The notes beneath the pieces were generated by a model, which made no database searches, was not told where the DNA came from, and was given only the letters and a program-made list of their open reading frames with translations. A stretch of 64,000 nt of DNA from Amycolatopsis pithecellobii. GTDB taxonomy: Bacteria > Actinomycetota > Actinomycetes > Mycobacteriales > Pseudonocardiaceae. The stretch covers positions 1 to 64,000 of the forward strand of contig NZ_WMBA01000028.1 in the NCBI RefSeq assembly GCF_009707865.1. Direction: 5' to 3'. Shown in pieces: positions 56,609 to 64,000 of the stretch. The translations under genes and the position numbers were made by a program. Each line of letters begins with the position of its first letter. Positions within the stretch are counted from its first letter, which is position 1.

Positions 56609-57541
56609 TTACCGCCTGTTCTTCGGGTCGAGCGCCTCGCGCAACGACTCGCCGAGCAGCGTGAAACCCAGTGCCACCACGATGATTGCGATGGCCGGGT
56701 AGAACGCGAGCTCCGGTTTGACGTCCAGTAGCCCCTGCGATTTGCCCAGCATCAGGCCCCATTCGGCGCGGGTCCAGTCCGAATCGCCGAGCCCGAGGAA
56801 GGACAGCGCGGCGGCGTCGATGATCGAAGTCGCCAGTGTCAGCGTGGCCTGCACGATGACCGGGCCCACCGAGTTCGGCAGCATGTGCCGGAACACGATG
56901 GTGCCGCGCCGCACGCCGAGCGCCGTCGCCGCCAGCACGTGATCGCTCGACCGCTGAGCCAGCATCGCGCCGCGCAGCAGCCGCGCGAAGATCGGCACGC
57001 TGACCACGGCGACCGCGATGATGACCGTCCACTGTGTACCGTGCGAGAACAGCGCGGCGATCGAGATGGCCAGCAGCAGCGAGGGAATCGCGAGCAGGAT
57101 GTCGGTCAACCGCATCAGCAGCGTGTCCACCCAGCCGCCGAGCGCGCCGGCCAGCCCGCCGATGATCATGCCGATGACCACGCCGATCAGTGTCGCGACC
57201 ACGCCCACGATGAGGGTCTGCTGCGAACCAACGAGCAACCGCGAGAAGAAGTCGTAGCCGTTCTGGTCGCTGCCGAGGATGAAACCCGGCATCGGGCCGG
57301 GGATCGAGTCCGGCCGCAGGTTGTTCTTTAGCGCATCGTAGGGGATGTGCGGGTCTTTCGGCGCGATGAACGGGGACAGGATCGCCAGCAGCACGAACAG
57401 CGCCGTGATCACCGCGCCGATGATCGCGATCGGGCTGCGCGACATCCGCTTGAACGCGTCGGCCGCGAGGCTCGTGCCCCCGCCGGCGGCGGCCAGGTCG
57501 TCGATGCGGTCCTTCTTGCGCCGCAACAGATTCGTCGTCAT
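56609..57541 (-). CDS. dppC: oligopeptide ABC permease (DppC type)
   Basis: 310 aa. A long N-terminal arm, six membrane helices, and the EAA motif AATALGVRRGTIVFRHMLPN near 197-216 that docks an ATPase. Overlaps dppB by 4 bases. Confidence 0.93.
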   Translation of the reverse strand: MTTNLLRRKKDRIDDLAAAGGGTSLAADAFKRMSRSPIAIIGAVITALFVLLAILSPFIAPKDPHIPYDALKNNLRPDSIPGPMPGFILGSDQNGYDFFSRLLVGSQQTLIVGVVATLIGVVIGMIIGGLAGALGGWVDTLLMRLTDILLAIPSLLLAISIAALFSHGTQWTVIIAVAVVSVPIFARLLRGAMLAQRSSDHVLAATALGVRRGTIVFRHMLPNSVGPVIVQATLTLATSIIDAAALSFLGLGDSDWTRAEWGLMLGKSQGLLDVKPELAFYPAIAIIVVALGFTLLGESLREALDPKNRR

Positions 57542-58542
57542 CGCACCCGCACCCTCGGATCGATGATCGCGTACGAGACGTCCACCAGGAGATTGACGAG
57601 CACGTACACGAACGCGGCCAGCAGCAACAACGCCTGCAGCCGCGGGTAGTCCCGCCGCTCGATGCCCTGTGCCAGCAGGTAACCGAGGCCCGGGATGTTG
57701 AACACCTTCTCCGTCACCACCGCGCCCGCGAGCAGCAGCCCGGTCTGCAGACCGATCGTCGTGGACACCGGCAGCAGCGCGTTGCGCAGAATGTGCCGGC
57801 GCCGGATCACGGAGATGGTCAGGCCCTTGGATTCGGCGGTGCGCACGAAATCCTCCTGCTGAACGTCCAAAACGGACGCCCTGGTGATCCGCACGATCAC
57901 CGCGAACGGGATGCTCGCCAGCGCGATCGCCGGCAGGATCAGGTGCCTGACCGCGTCCCAGAACGCGTCGAACTCACCGGTCAGCAACCCGTCGAGGGTG
58001 AAGAACCCGGTGATGTGGGTGGCGTCGATGGTGACGTCCTGGCGGCCGGACGGCGGCAGGATGCCCAGCTTCTGCGCGAAGATGTACTTCAACAGCACGC
58101 CGAAGAAGAACACCGGGACCGCGACGCCGACGAGCGTCGTGAGCACGGTCGCGTTGTCGAGCAGCCGCCCATGGAAACGCGCGGCCACATAGCCGAGCGG
58201 GATGCCGAACGCGATCGCCAGCACCAGCGCGAAGAACGCCAGCTCGATCGTCGCCGGGAAGGCGCGGCCGATCTCGGCGAGCACCGTGTCACCGCTGATC
58301 AGCGAGCTGCCGAAGTCCCCGGTGAGGATCCGGCCGAGGAACTTCCCGTACTGGGTGTAGATCGGCTGGTCCAGACCAAGCAAGTGGTTGAGGTCGGCCA
58401 GTTTCTGCGGCGTGGCCTTGTCCCCGAGCAGCGCCCCCGCGGGTCCGCCCGGCAGCAACCGCAGCCAGGCGAACACGAGGATGGACAGCACGAGGAGCGT
58501 AGGCACCGCCTGCAGCAACCGGCGAATGATGAATCGCAGCAT
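57538..58542 (-). CDS. dppB: oligopeptide ABC permease (DppB type)
   Basis: 334 aa with six helices and the EAA motif VRTAESKGLTISVIRRRHILRN near 236-256 (docking). The long periplasmic loop after helix 1 is normal. Separated from the binding protein by 88 bases with a hairpin. Confidence 0.93.
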   Translation of the reverse strand: MLRFIIRRLLQAVPTLLVLSILVFAWLRLLPGGPAGALLGDKATPQKLADLNHLLGLDQPIYTQYGKFLGRILTGDFGSSLISGDTVLAEIGRAFPATIELAFFALVLAIAFGIPLGYVAARFHGRLLDNATVLTTLVGVAVPVFFFGVLLKYIFAQKLGILPPSGRQDVTIDATHITGFFTLDGLLTGEFDAFWDAVRHLILPAIALASIPFAVIVRITRASVLDVQQEDFVRTAESKGLTISVIRRRHILRNALLPVSTTIGLQTGLLLAGAVVTEKVFNIPGLGYLLAQGIERRDYPRLQALLLLAAFVYVLVNLLVDVSYAIIDPRVRVR

Positions 58543-58569
58543 ATGGTTCGTGCCTTACGAGTTCCGTCA

Positions 58570-58618
58570 CCGGAAAGTACCCACGCCCCGGGATCACCGC
58601 GGCGGGGGCACTTTCCGG
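58570..58618 (-). terminator. intercistronic hairpin between dppA and dppB
   Basis: CCGGAAAGT (58570-58578) and ACTTTCCGG (58610-58618) form the base, with GC pairs inside. No T-run. It may limit readthrough so the binding protein is made in excess. Confidence 0.55.
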
Positions 58619-58630
58619 CGCGAAGCTCCG

Positions 58631-60295
58631 TCAGCCCTTGGTGACCGTGTAGAAACGCTCGTCGGTCAGCGGTGTGGGGATCAGGTTGTGGATGTTGTTC
58701 TTGACCACGATCGCCGGCGGCGACGAGGTCAACGGCACCGCGGGGACATACTGCGAGATCACCACGCCGGCCTGTTCGTAGGCCGCCTTCTTCGCCTCCG
58801 GCGTCACCTGGGCGTCCGCAGTGGACAGTGCGGAGAAGATCGCCGGGTTGTTGAACCCGAACTCCGCCTTCTGCCTGCCGAAGAACGTCCCGACGAAGTT
58901 GCCGGCGTCGGCGTAGTCACCGGTCCAGCCCAGCAGGTGGAGATCCTGCTTGCCCGCCTTCTGCACGTCGTCCTTGTAGCCACCGTTCCACGGCTCCTGG
59001 ACGATGTTGACGTTGATGCCGACAGCCTTGAGATCGTCCGCGACCGCGCCGCCGATGTCCACCGGGTTCGGCATATACGGGCGGGTGACCTCGGTCGGAA
59101 CGTAGAAGTTCAGCGTCAGCCCGGTCGCCCCGGCCTGCGCCAGCAGCGCCTTGGCCTGGTTCGGGTCGTAGCTGTGCTTCTCCACCGCGTCGGTGTAGCC
59201 GGGCACGTTGTTCGGCAGGAACTGCGTCTGCGCGTAGGCGCCGGTGGGCAGCTTGTTCTTGGCCAGCTGGTCCTTGTTGATCGCGTACTCGATCGCCTTG
59301 CGGACCCGGACGTCGGCCAGCTTCGGGTTGTTCTTCTGGTTGATACCCAGGTACAGGATGTTGAACGCGGGACGGATCAGCACCTGGTTGCCCGCGTCCT
59401 TGAGCGAGGCGTAGTCCGCCGGGCTCGGGAAGTCGTAACCGTCGATGGTGCCGGCGGCCAGCTCCTGCTTGCGCGCGTTCTCGTCTTCGATGATCTTGAA
59501 GATGAGCTTGGCCGTCTTGGCCTTCTCACCCCAGTAGTCGTCGTTGCGGACGAGGGTGACCGTCTTGTTCGTCTTGTCGTAGCTATCGAACTTGTACGGG
59601 CCGGTGCCGGTCGGGTGCTGGTTCGCGTACTCGGGATAAGTGAACGAGTCGCCGCTTTGGGTCACGTTGTCGGCGTTGTACTTCTTGAGCGCGTCGGGGC
59701 TGGAGATCGACAGCGACGTCAGGCCGAAGGCGTCCGGGAAGGCACCCTTCGCCTTGTTCAGGTTCAGAACGGCGGTGTAGTCGTCCTTGGCCTCGCAGGA
59801 CTTGTAGACGGGCGTGCCGGTGGCGTCGCCCTCGTTCTTCGCGAACCCCTCGAAGACGTCGCCGTAGTAGATCATCTGGCTCTGCGCGGCGGCGCCCTTC
59901 ATGTTGTACCAGCGGTCGAAGTTGAAGCAGACCGCCGCGGCGTTGAAGGGGGTGCCGTCGTGGAATTTGACGCCCTGGCGCAGGGTGAACGTCCACGTCT
60001 TGCCGTCGGTGCTCGGGCTCCACGCGGTGGCAAGGGCACCCTCGAGCTGGGTGGTGCCGGGCTTGTAGGTCACCAGTGTGTCGAACATCTGGCGCGCCGG
60101 GCGGAAGCTCTCGCCGTCGTCGTTGAAGATGGGGTCGAAGTTCTTCGGCGCACCCGCGGCGCCGAAGACGAAGGTGTCATTGGCGCCACCGCCCGAACCA
60201 CGTTCGGAGGCGCACGCCGACATGGCCACGGCGAGCGCACCAGCAAGCCCGATCAGGGCGAGTCGGCGCAGACGAGCCACCCGCTGAGGGAGCAT
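58631..60295 (-). CDS. dppA: oligopeptide ABC substrate-binding lipoprotein (DppA type)
   Basis: 554 aa, family 5 solute-binding protein. Lipobox MSACAS (Cys near 28). The signature GVKFHDGTPFNAAAVCFNFDRW lies near 108-130. GGAG lies upstream of the ATG. Binds peptides for the four genes after it. Confidence 0.94.
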   Translation of the reverse strand: MLPQRVARLRRLALIGLAGALAVAMSACASERGSGGGANDTFVFGAAGAPKNFDPIFNDDGESFRPARQMFDTLVTYKPGTTQLEGALATAWSPSTDGKTWTFTLRQGVKFHDGTPFNAAAVCFNFDRWYNMKGAAAQSQMIYYGDVFEGFAKNEGDATGTPVYKSCEAKDDYTAVLNLNKAKGAFPDAFGLTSLSISSPDALKKYNADNVTQSGDSFTYPEYANQHPTGTGPYKFDSYDKTNKTVTLVRNDDYWGEKAKTAKLIFKIIEDENARKQELAAGTIDGYDFPSPADYASLKDAGNQVLIRPAFNILYLGINQKNNPKLADVRVRKAIEYAINKDQLAKNKLPTGAYAQTQFLPNNVPGYTDAVEKHSYDPNQAKALLAQAGATGLTLNFYVPTEVTRPYMPNPVDIGGAVADDLKAVGINVNIVQEPWNGGYKDDVQKAGKQDLHLLGWTGDYADAGNFVGTFFGRQKAEFGFNNPAIFSALSTADAQVTPEAKKAAYEQAGVVISQYVPAVPLTSSPPAIVVKNNIHNLIPTPLTDERFYTVTKG

Positions 60296-60371
60296 GTGAA
60301 CTCCTTGTACAAGTTGCAGTTTGTGACCGCCGACCCTAGCCGGATCCGGGCAGATTACTAACCACGACAGG

Positions 60372-61019
60372 TTACGATCGCGCTACGTAAAACATGAAAC
60401 TCTCGCACGCTGGGGATATCCAGTTGCTCTGCGTAGAGCCTTTTCCCATATCGCCCCCACCGCCATCCTCCATATGGGTGAATGTCCCATCTACTGGGAA
60501 CCATCCGCGTTCGAACGCCTGCCACCGTCGCAGGTGTGCACGGGAGGCTTCGCCGTCGCGCCGGACGGCGCGCTCGAGACGCTCTACAGGGTCTGGACCA
60601 ATCACGAGGAACAGGGCCGAGAGTCGCGGGCGCACGGATTTCCGGCCCGCCGAAACACCTTCCAGGATCAGGATGTCGGGCGGCGCGACGGTGATGCGCT
60701 CGCCAGGCACGGGCCGCCCACTGGTCCAGTCCAGTTTGGTGTAGTGCCCAGTCTGGGCGTGCTCGAGCGGTTCGAGCACGCCCTCGGCCAGCCGCGGCCA
60801 CCACGCGACCGGATCGTCCCAGGTCGCGAAGGAATCTGTGCTGATGATCGTGACGCGAGCAGGGGCCAACGCCCCGGCGAGCTTCGCGGCGAAAGTGGAC
60901 TTCCCGGCGCCGGAGGGACCGTCGACGGCGACCAGCCGGACGTCACCGAGCCGGGGCGGCCAGGCGAGCACGGCGGCCGCGAGCTCAGAGAGCGCGGCGT
61001 CCGGAGAGGGCACGGCCAA
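60372..61019 (-). CDS. uridine kinase-like P-loop protein with unusual C-terminal tail
   Basis: 215 aa from ATG 61019, which overlaps recR by 35 bases; GTG 60971 is an alternative start. Walker [10 protein letters not shown] near 34-42, and ILEGVSAGR (near 117). The usual end around ERGWFPVDG is followed by 35 residues ([12 protein letters not shown]... FYVARS) coded by lower-GC DNA that resembles no kinase tail I know. Phosphorylates an unknown nucleoside-like substrate. Confidence 0.72.
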   Translation of the reverse strand: MAVPSPDAALSELAAAVLAWPPRLGDVRLVAVDGPSGAGKSTFAAKLAGALAPARVTIISTDSFATWDDPVAWWPRLAEGVLEPLEHAQTGHYTKLDWTSGRPVPGERITVAPPDILILEGVSAGRKSVRPRLSALFLVIGPDPVERLERAVRRDGEASRAHLRRWQAFERGWFPVDGTFTHMEDGGGGDMGKGSTQSNWISPACESFMFYVARS

Positions 61020-61581
61020 GGGTCAGCTCGTCGGCGAACTCCAGGTCCCCGCCCATCGGCAGGCCCGACGCGAGGCGGGTGACGGCGAGACCGGGGAAGT
61101 CCCGCAGCATGCGCACGAGGTAGGTCGCGGTGGCCTCGCCCTCGGTGTTGGGGTCGGTCGCGATGATCACCTCGGTGACCTCTTCGCCGCCGATGCGGGT
61201 GAGCAGCTCGCGGATGCGCAGCTGGTCTGGGCCGATGCCCGAAAGAGGGTCGAGCGCGCCGCCGAGTACGTGGTAGCGGCCCTTGAACTCGCGGGTGCGC
61301 TCGACGGCCAGTACGTCCTTGGGTTCCTCCACCACGCAGATCTGTGACGTGTCGCGGCGGGTATCGCGGCAGATGCGGCACTGCTGCTGTTCGGAGACGT
61401 TGCCGCAGATCTCGCAGAACTGGACGCCCTCGCGGACCTTGCCGAGCACGTCCTGCAGGCGCGCGATGTCGGCCGGGTCCGCGGCGAGCAGGTGAAAAGC
61501 AATACGCTGCGCGCTTTTCGGGCCGATGCCGGGCAGCTGGCCCAGCTCGTCGATCAGGTCCTGAACTACACCCTCGTACAA
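60985..61581 (-). CDS. recR: recombination protein RecR
   Basis: 198 aa. Hh[18 protein letters not shown] near 15-31, a zinc finger with CEICG and CRIC near 56-71, and the Toprim domain [16 protein letters not shown] near 135-150. Works with RecO and RecF in gap repair. Twelve bases after the YbaB gene; the order matches Rv3715c-3716c. Confidence 0.95.
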   Translation of the reverse strand: MYEGVVQDLIDELGQLPGIGPKSAQRIAFHLLAADPADIARLQDVLGKVREGVQFCEICGNVSEQQQCRICRDTRRDTSQICVVEEPKDVLAVERTREFKGRYHVLGGALDPLSGIGPDQLRIRELLTRIGGEEVTEVIIATDPNTEGEATATYLVRMLRDFPGLAVTRLASGLPMGGDLEFADELTLGRALSGRRAL

Positions 61582-61593
61582 CTGGCGCGCTTC

Positions 61594-61947
61594 CTAACCG
61601 AGACCCGGCAGGCCGAGATCAGGCATGCCGCCGCCGAGCGCGCCCGCGACCGGGCCGAGCTTTTCCTCGGTGACCTTCCTGGCATTCGTGCTCGCGTCCC
61701 GGACCGCGGCGACGACGAGGTCCGCGAGTGTTTCGGTGTCCTCGGGGTCGACGACCTTCGGGTCGATCTTGAGGCTCTTGAGTTCGAGGTCGCCGGTGAC
61801 GGTCGCGGTGACGAGACCACCGCCGGCGCTGCCGGTCACCTCCGTGCGCGCGAGCTCCTCCTGCGCGGCGACGAGCTGCTGCTGCATCTGCTGCGCTTGC
61901 TGGAGGATCGCCTGCATATCGGGCATTCCACCGCCGGGTTGCACCAT
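61594..61947 (-). CDS. YbaB/EbfC-family nucleoid-associated protein
   Basis: 117 aa from ATG 61947 (GGGAAA upstream). N-terminal helix [22 protein letters not shown], then [45 protein letters not shown]. Homodimer that binds DNA. A longer frame on the same strand has no basis. Confidence 0.92.
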   Translation of the reverse strand: MVQPGGGMPDMQAILQQAQQMQQQLVAAQEELARTEVTGSAGGGLVTATVTGDLELKSLKIDPKVVDPEDTETLADLVVAAVRDASTNARKVTEEKLGPVAGALGGGMPDLGLPGLG

Positions 61948-62058
61948 GATCGGATTTCCCATCCTCGAGGGACTTGCACGTGCCGACCAGCCTAGCCGCC
62001 CGCGACACAGGACGGCCGATGGCGCGGCGAGTGGGCTCATCGGCGGTGCTGTGGCACC

Positions 62059-62898
62059 GTGTTGGCCGTGCGTGCGCGTGTGCTTTCCACGGTGATGGCC
62101 GGGTCGTTGCTGCTTGCGGCGTGTTCGAGCGGTGGCGCCGCGGCGCCGGCGCCGTCGCTGACCGCGCCGTCCTCGTCGTCGGATTTTGTGGGCCCGTCGA
62201 GTGTGTCGTCTGCTGTTGCCTCGCCGACTGTGCCGTTGCCTGCCAAGGTGCGGAAGGTCGTCATGCTGGACCCCGGGCACAACGGTGGGAACGCGAGCCA
62301 CCCGGCGGAGATCAACAAGCAGGTCCCGGCGGGGCGGGGTGAGACGAAGCCGTGCAACACGACCGGCACCTCGACCCGCGCGGGGTATACGGAGCACGCT
62401 TTCAACTGGGATGTCGCGCAGCGGGTGGGGGCGGCGCTGGCGGCGCGCGGGGTGGTGGTCCAGTACACCCGGGACAGTGACGCGGGTGTCGGACCTTGTG
62501 TGGACAAGCGCGCGGCGCGCGGCAACGAGTCCGACGCCGCGGCGGTGGTGTCGATCCACGCGGACGGCTCGGACTCGGCGGGCGCACGCGGTTTTCACGT
62601 GTCGTACTCGAACCCGTCGTTGAATGCGGCCCAGGGCGGGCCGTCGATTGATTTGGCCGGCGACCTTCGGGACGCGCTCCGGTCGGGCGGCTTCCCGCCA
62701 TCGACCTATCTCGGGGCGAACGGGATCTATCCGCGCGCGGACTTGGCGGGGTTGAACCTGTCGAACCGCCCCGCGGCCCTGGTCGAATGCGGCAACATGC
62801 GCAACCCGGCCGAGGCCGCGGCGATGTCGTCCGCCCCGGGCCGGCAGCAATACGCGGACGCCATCACGGCGGGGATCCTCCGGTACCTGGGCCTTTGA
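62059..62898 (+). CDS. zinc-dependent N-acetylmuramoyl-L-alanine amidase lipoprotein (Rv3717 type)
   Basis: 279 aa from GTG 62059 (62068 is the alternative). Lipobox LLLAACSS. Zinc ligands: His in DPGHNGG, Glu in TEHAFNW and His in SIHADGS; catalytic Glu in LVECGNM. Cleaves stem peptides from MurNAc. Two Cys in loops may pair. Confidence 0.92.
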   Translation: MLAVRARVLSTVMAGSLLLAACSSGGAAAPAPSLTAPSSSSDFVGPSSVSSAVASPTVPLPAKVRKVVMLDPGHNGGNASHPAEINKQVPAGRGETKPCNTTGTSTRAGYTEHAFNWDVAQRVGAALAARGVVVQYTRDSDAGVGPCVDKRAARGNESDAAAVVSIHADGSDSAGARGFHVSYSNPSLNAAQGGPSIDLAGDLRDALRSGGFPPSTYLGANGIYPRADLAGLNLSNRPAALVECGNMRNPAEAAAMSSAPGRQQYADAITAGILRYLGL

Positions 62899-63003
62899 CG
62901 CCAGTGGCGTGGTGACCGGCGGCCTTGGCTCTCTCCGGTCCCGATCCCATATCGCGAGGTGGTCGGCCGGCATGCCGCCGCGATGGCCGGGAGTGTGAGC
63001 CGG

Positions 63004-64000
63004 TCAGTCCAGGGGGCGGGCGCCCAGGTGTTCCGCGAGGAGACGGTGCGCCGCCTCGTCGTGGTCGATTGCGGGGGCCGCTGGGATCGGAGAGAGGCCG
63101 CCAGGAAGGGGTGACTCTTCGGCCAGCAGCTCGACCTCGTCCTCGTCCGGTTCCGGCGGAAGCGGGATGTCCGGTTCGGTCGTCACCGGCTGGGGCTTGG
63201 GGGGTGCGGCGGGAGCGGTCGGCCGTTGGAACGTGCGCGGTTGTTGTTGCGGTGCCTCGCGCTGCGTCGGGCCCGGCTGCGGTCGTGGGCCGGCGCCATT
63301 CGGGCGTGCCGAGCCGCCGCCGCTGCCGCCGTGGACGCAGCGCACTTGCCAGGTACCGCCGAGGACCTCGTGTAGTGCGGCCGCGATGAAGTCCGCGTTG
63401 CGGGGCTCGGAAAGCCTGCGTGCCAACGGTTCCGCGGTGTGCGACAGCACGACCATCGAGCCCTCGACACTCTGCACCGTCGCGTGCGTGAGCATCGCCT
63501 CGGTGCTACGGCTCGTCTTGCGGATCGCGGCGAGCAGGGCCGACCAGACATTGCGGATCGCCGCCGCATCCACGCCGCCCGACTCCCCTTGTGCCACAAC
63601 GGTTTCCGTGGCAGCCGGACCCGGATCGGCGGACGCTGCGTTGGCCGGGGCCGTTCCTGCGGGTGCCGCAACTGGGCGGCCGGACTCCGGGGTGGGGCTG
63701 GTCGGCCCAGATCGGGCGGATTCCGCAAGGCGCGCGGCCTCCGGCGCTGGGCGACCAGGCTCCGGCGCCGGGCGGGTGGCGTCCCCAGCAGAACGGGCCG
63801 ATTCCGCGGCCAGGCGAGCGGCTTCCGGAGCGGGACGACCAGGCTCCGCGGCGGGGCCGGGAGCTGCCGGCCGTCCCTCGGCTGCGCGTTGGGACGGACG
63901 CTGGTAGGACCGCTCCGGCGCGGGAGCGCCCGCCGAGGCCGCGACGCCACCTCGCTCGAGGCGTTCCAGGCGTTGCAGCATCGCCGCCTCACTGTCCGAA
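63004..64000 (-). CDS. dnaX: DNA polymerase III subunits gamma/tau, 3' portion
   Basis: Partial; the frame runs off the right edge. Visible residues start inside the subunit: a helix EAAMLQRLERLERGG, then a long Ala/Pro/Arg/Glu linker with two near-copies of PGRPAPEAARLA(A)ESARS, then domain (IRNVWSALLAAIRKTSRSTEAMLTHATVQSVEG... VLSHTAEPLARRLSEPRN), a Gln/Pro/Gly-rich spacer and an acidic end (PDIPLPPEPDEDEVELLAEE, then DHDEAAHRLLAEHLGA). The ATPase core lies outside the window. Confidence 0.88.
   Translation of the reverse strand, partial: SDSEAAMLQRLERLERGGVAASAGAPAPERSYQRPSQRAAEGRPAAPGPAAEPGRPAPEAARLAAESARSAGDATRPAPEPGRPAPEAARLAESARSGPTSPTPESGRPVAAPAGTAPANAASADPGPAATETVVAQGESGGVDAAAIRNVWSALLAAIRKTSRSTEAMLTHATVQSVEGSMVVLSHTAEPLARRLSEPRNADFIAAALHEVLGGTWQVRCVHGGSGGGSARPNGAGPRPQPGPTQREAPQQQPRTFQRPTAPAAPPKPQPVTTEPDIPLPPEPDEDEVELLAEESPLPGGLSPIPAAPAIDHDEAAHRLLAEHLGARPLD

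Noticed and set aside
58388-60361. 657-aa open frame antisense to dppA
   Set aside because: No start signal or homology; the real binding protein on the other strand has a lipobox and family signature.

Overview
The window is 64 kb of high-GC chromosomal DNA from an actinobacterium. GTG starts are frequent, WhiB, MarP, NamZ and RecR/YbaB families are present, and gene order in several blocks matches Mycobacterium tuberculosis (Rv3667-Rv3683, Rv3708c-Rv3710, Rv3715c-Rv3721c). This points to the Pseudonocardiaceae, most likely Amycolatopsis or a close relative. The taxonomic call and the comparison with Mycobacterium rest on memory of those families, not on a search. I see no prophage, integrase, transposase, rRNA, CRISPR array or secondary-metabolite cluster. 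One tRNA-Pro (CGG) is present.

Layout. 0.2-7.1 kb: a peptidoglycan-sugar (MurNAc) salvage cluster, nagZ-namZ-amiE-type hydrolase-murR-murQ, like the Bacillus subtilis cluster but with no murP transporter. 7.2-13.6 kb: a degenerate Fic-like protein, acetyl-CoA synthetase, a secreted protein, an L,D-transpeptidase lipoprotein, a small AT-hook protein behind a LexA-type SOS box, and a VIT-family metal transporter behind an IdeR/DtxR-type iron box. 13.6-34 kb: POT peptide transporter and NhaA, then the conserved block holin-like protein, EphE-like pseudo-hydrolase, marP-nudix-tlpA-nth operon, crp, an MFS gene, an operon of MBL-Nudix-two unknown paralogues-RidA-small protein, two ArsA-type ATPases, whiB4, ponA2, metallophosphoesterase and tRNA-Pro. 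34-42.7 kb: methyltransferase, S9 peptidase, glutamate decarboxylase, ohr-dps oxidative stress pair, FMN reductase, esterase, secreted protein and a Fur-family regulator. 42.8-52 kb: lipoprotein, a large SdrD-B repeat surface protein, the lysC-asd operon with an internal lysC-beta start, nitroreductase, DUF4232 lipoprotein, and leuA with a short Leu-rich leader peptide and hairpin. 52-64 kb: LysR/EamA divergent pair, DedA, a complete dipeptide/oligopeptide ABC importer, a uridine-kinase-like protein, recR, a YbaB/EbfC protein, a zinc amidase and the 3' end of dnaX.

How the genes fit together. Cell-wall turnover is a recurrent theme: NagZ, NamZ and the serine hydrolase should release free amino sugars, which MurQ processes under MurR control; LDT, PonA2 and the late amidase build and cut peptidoglycan. 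Stress functions cluster around MarP, WhiB4, ohr-dps and Fur. Regulatory DNA is rich: an SOS box, an iron box, a Leu attenuator, a possible structured nhaA leader, and several perfect inverted repeats of unknown binding partner.
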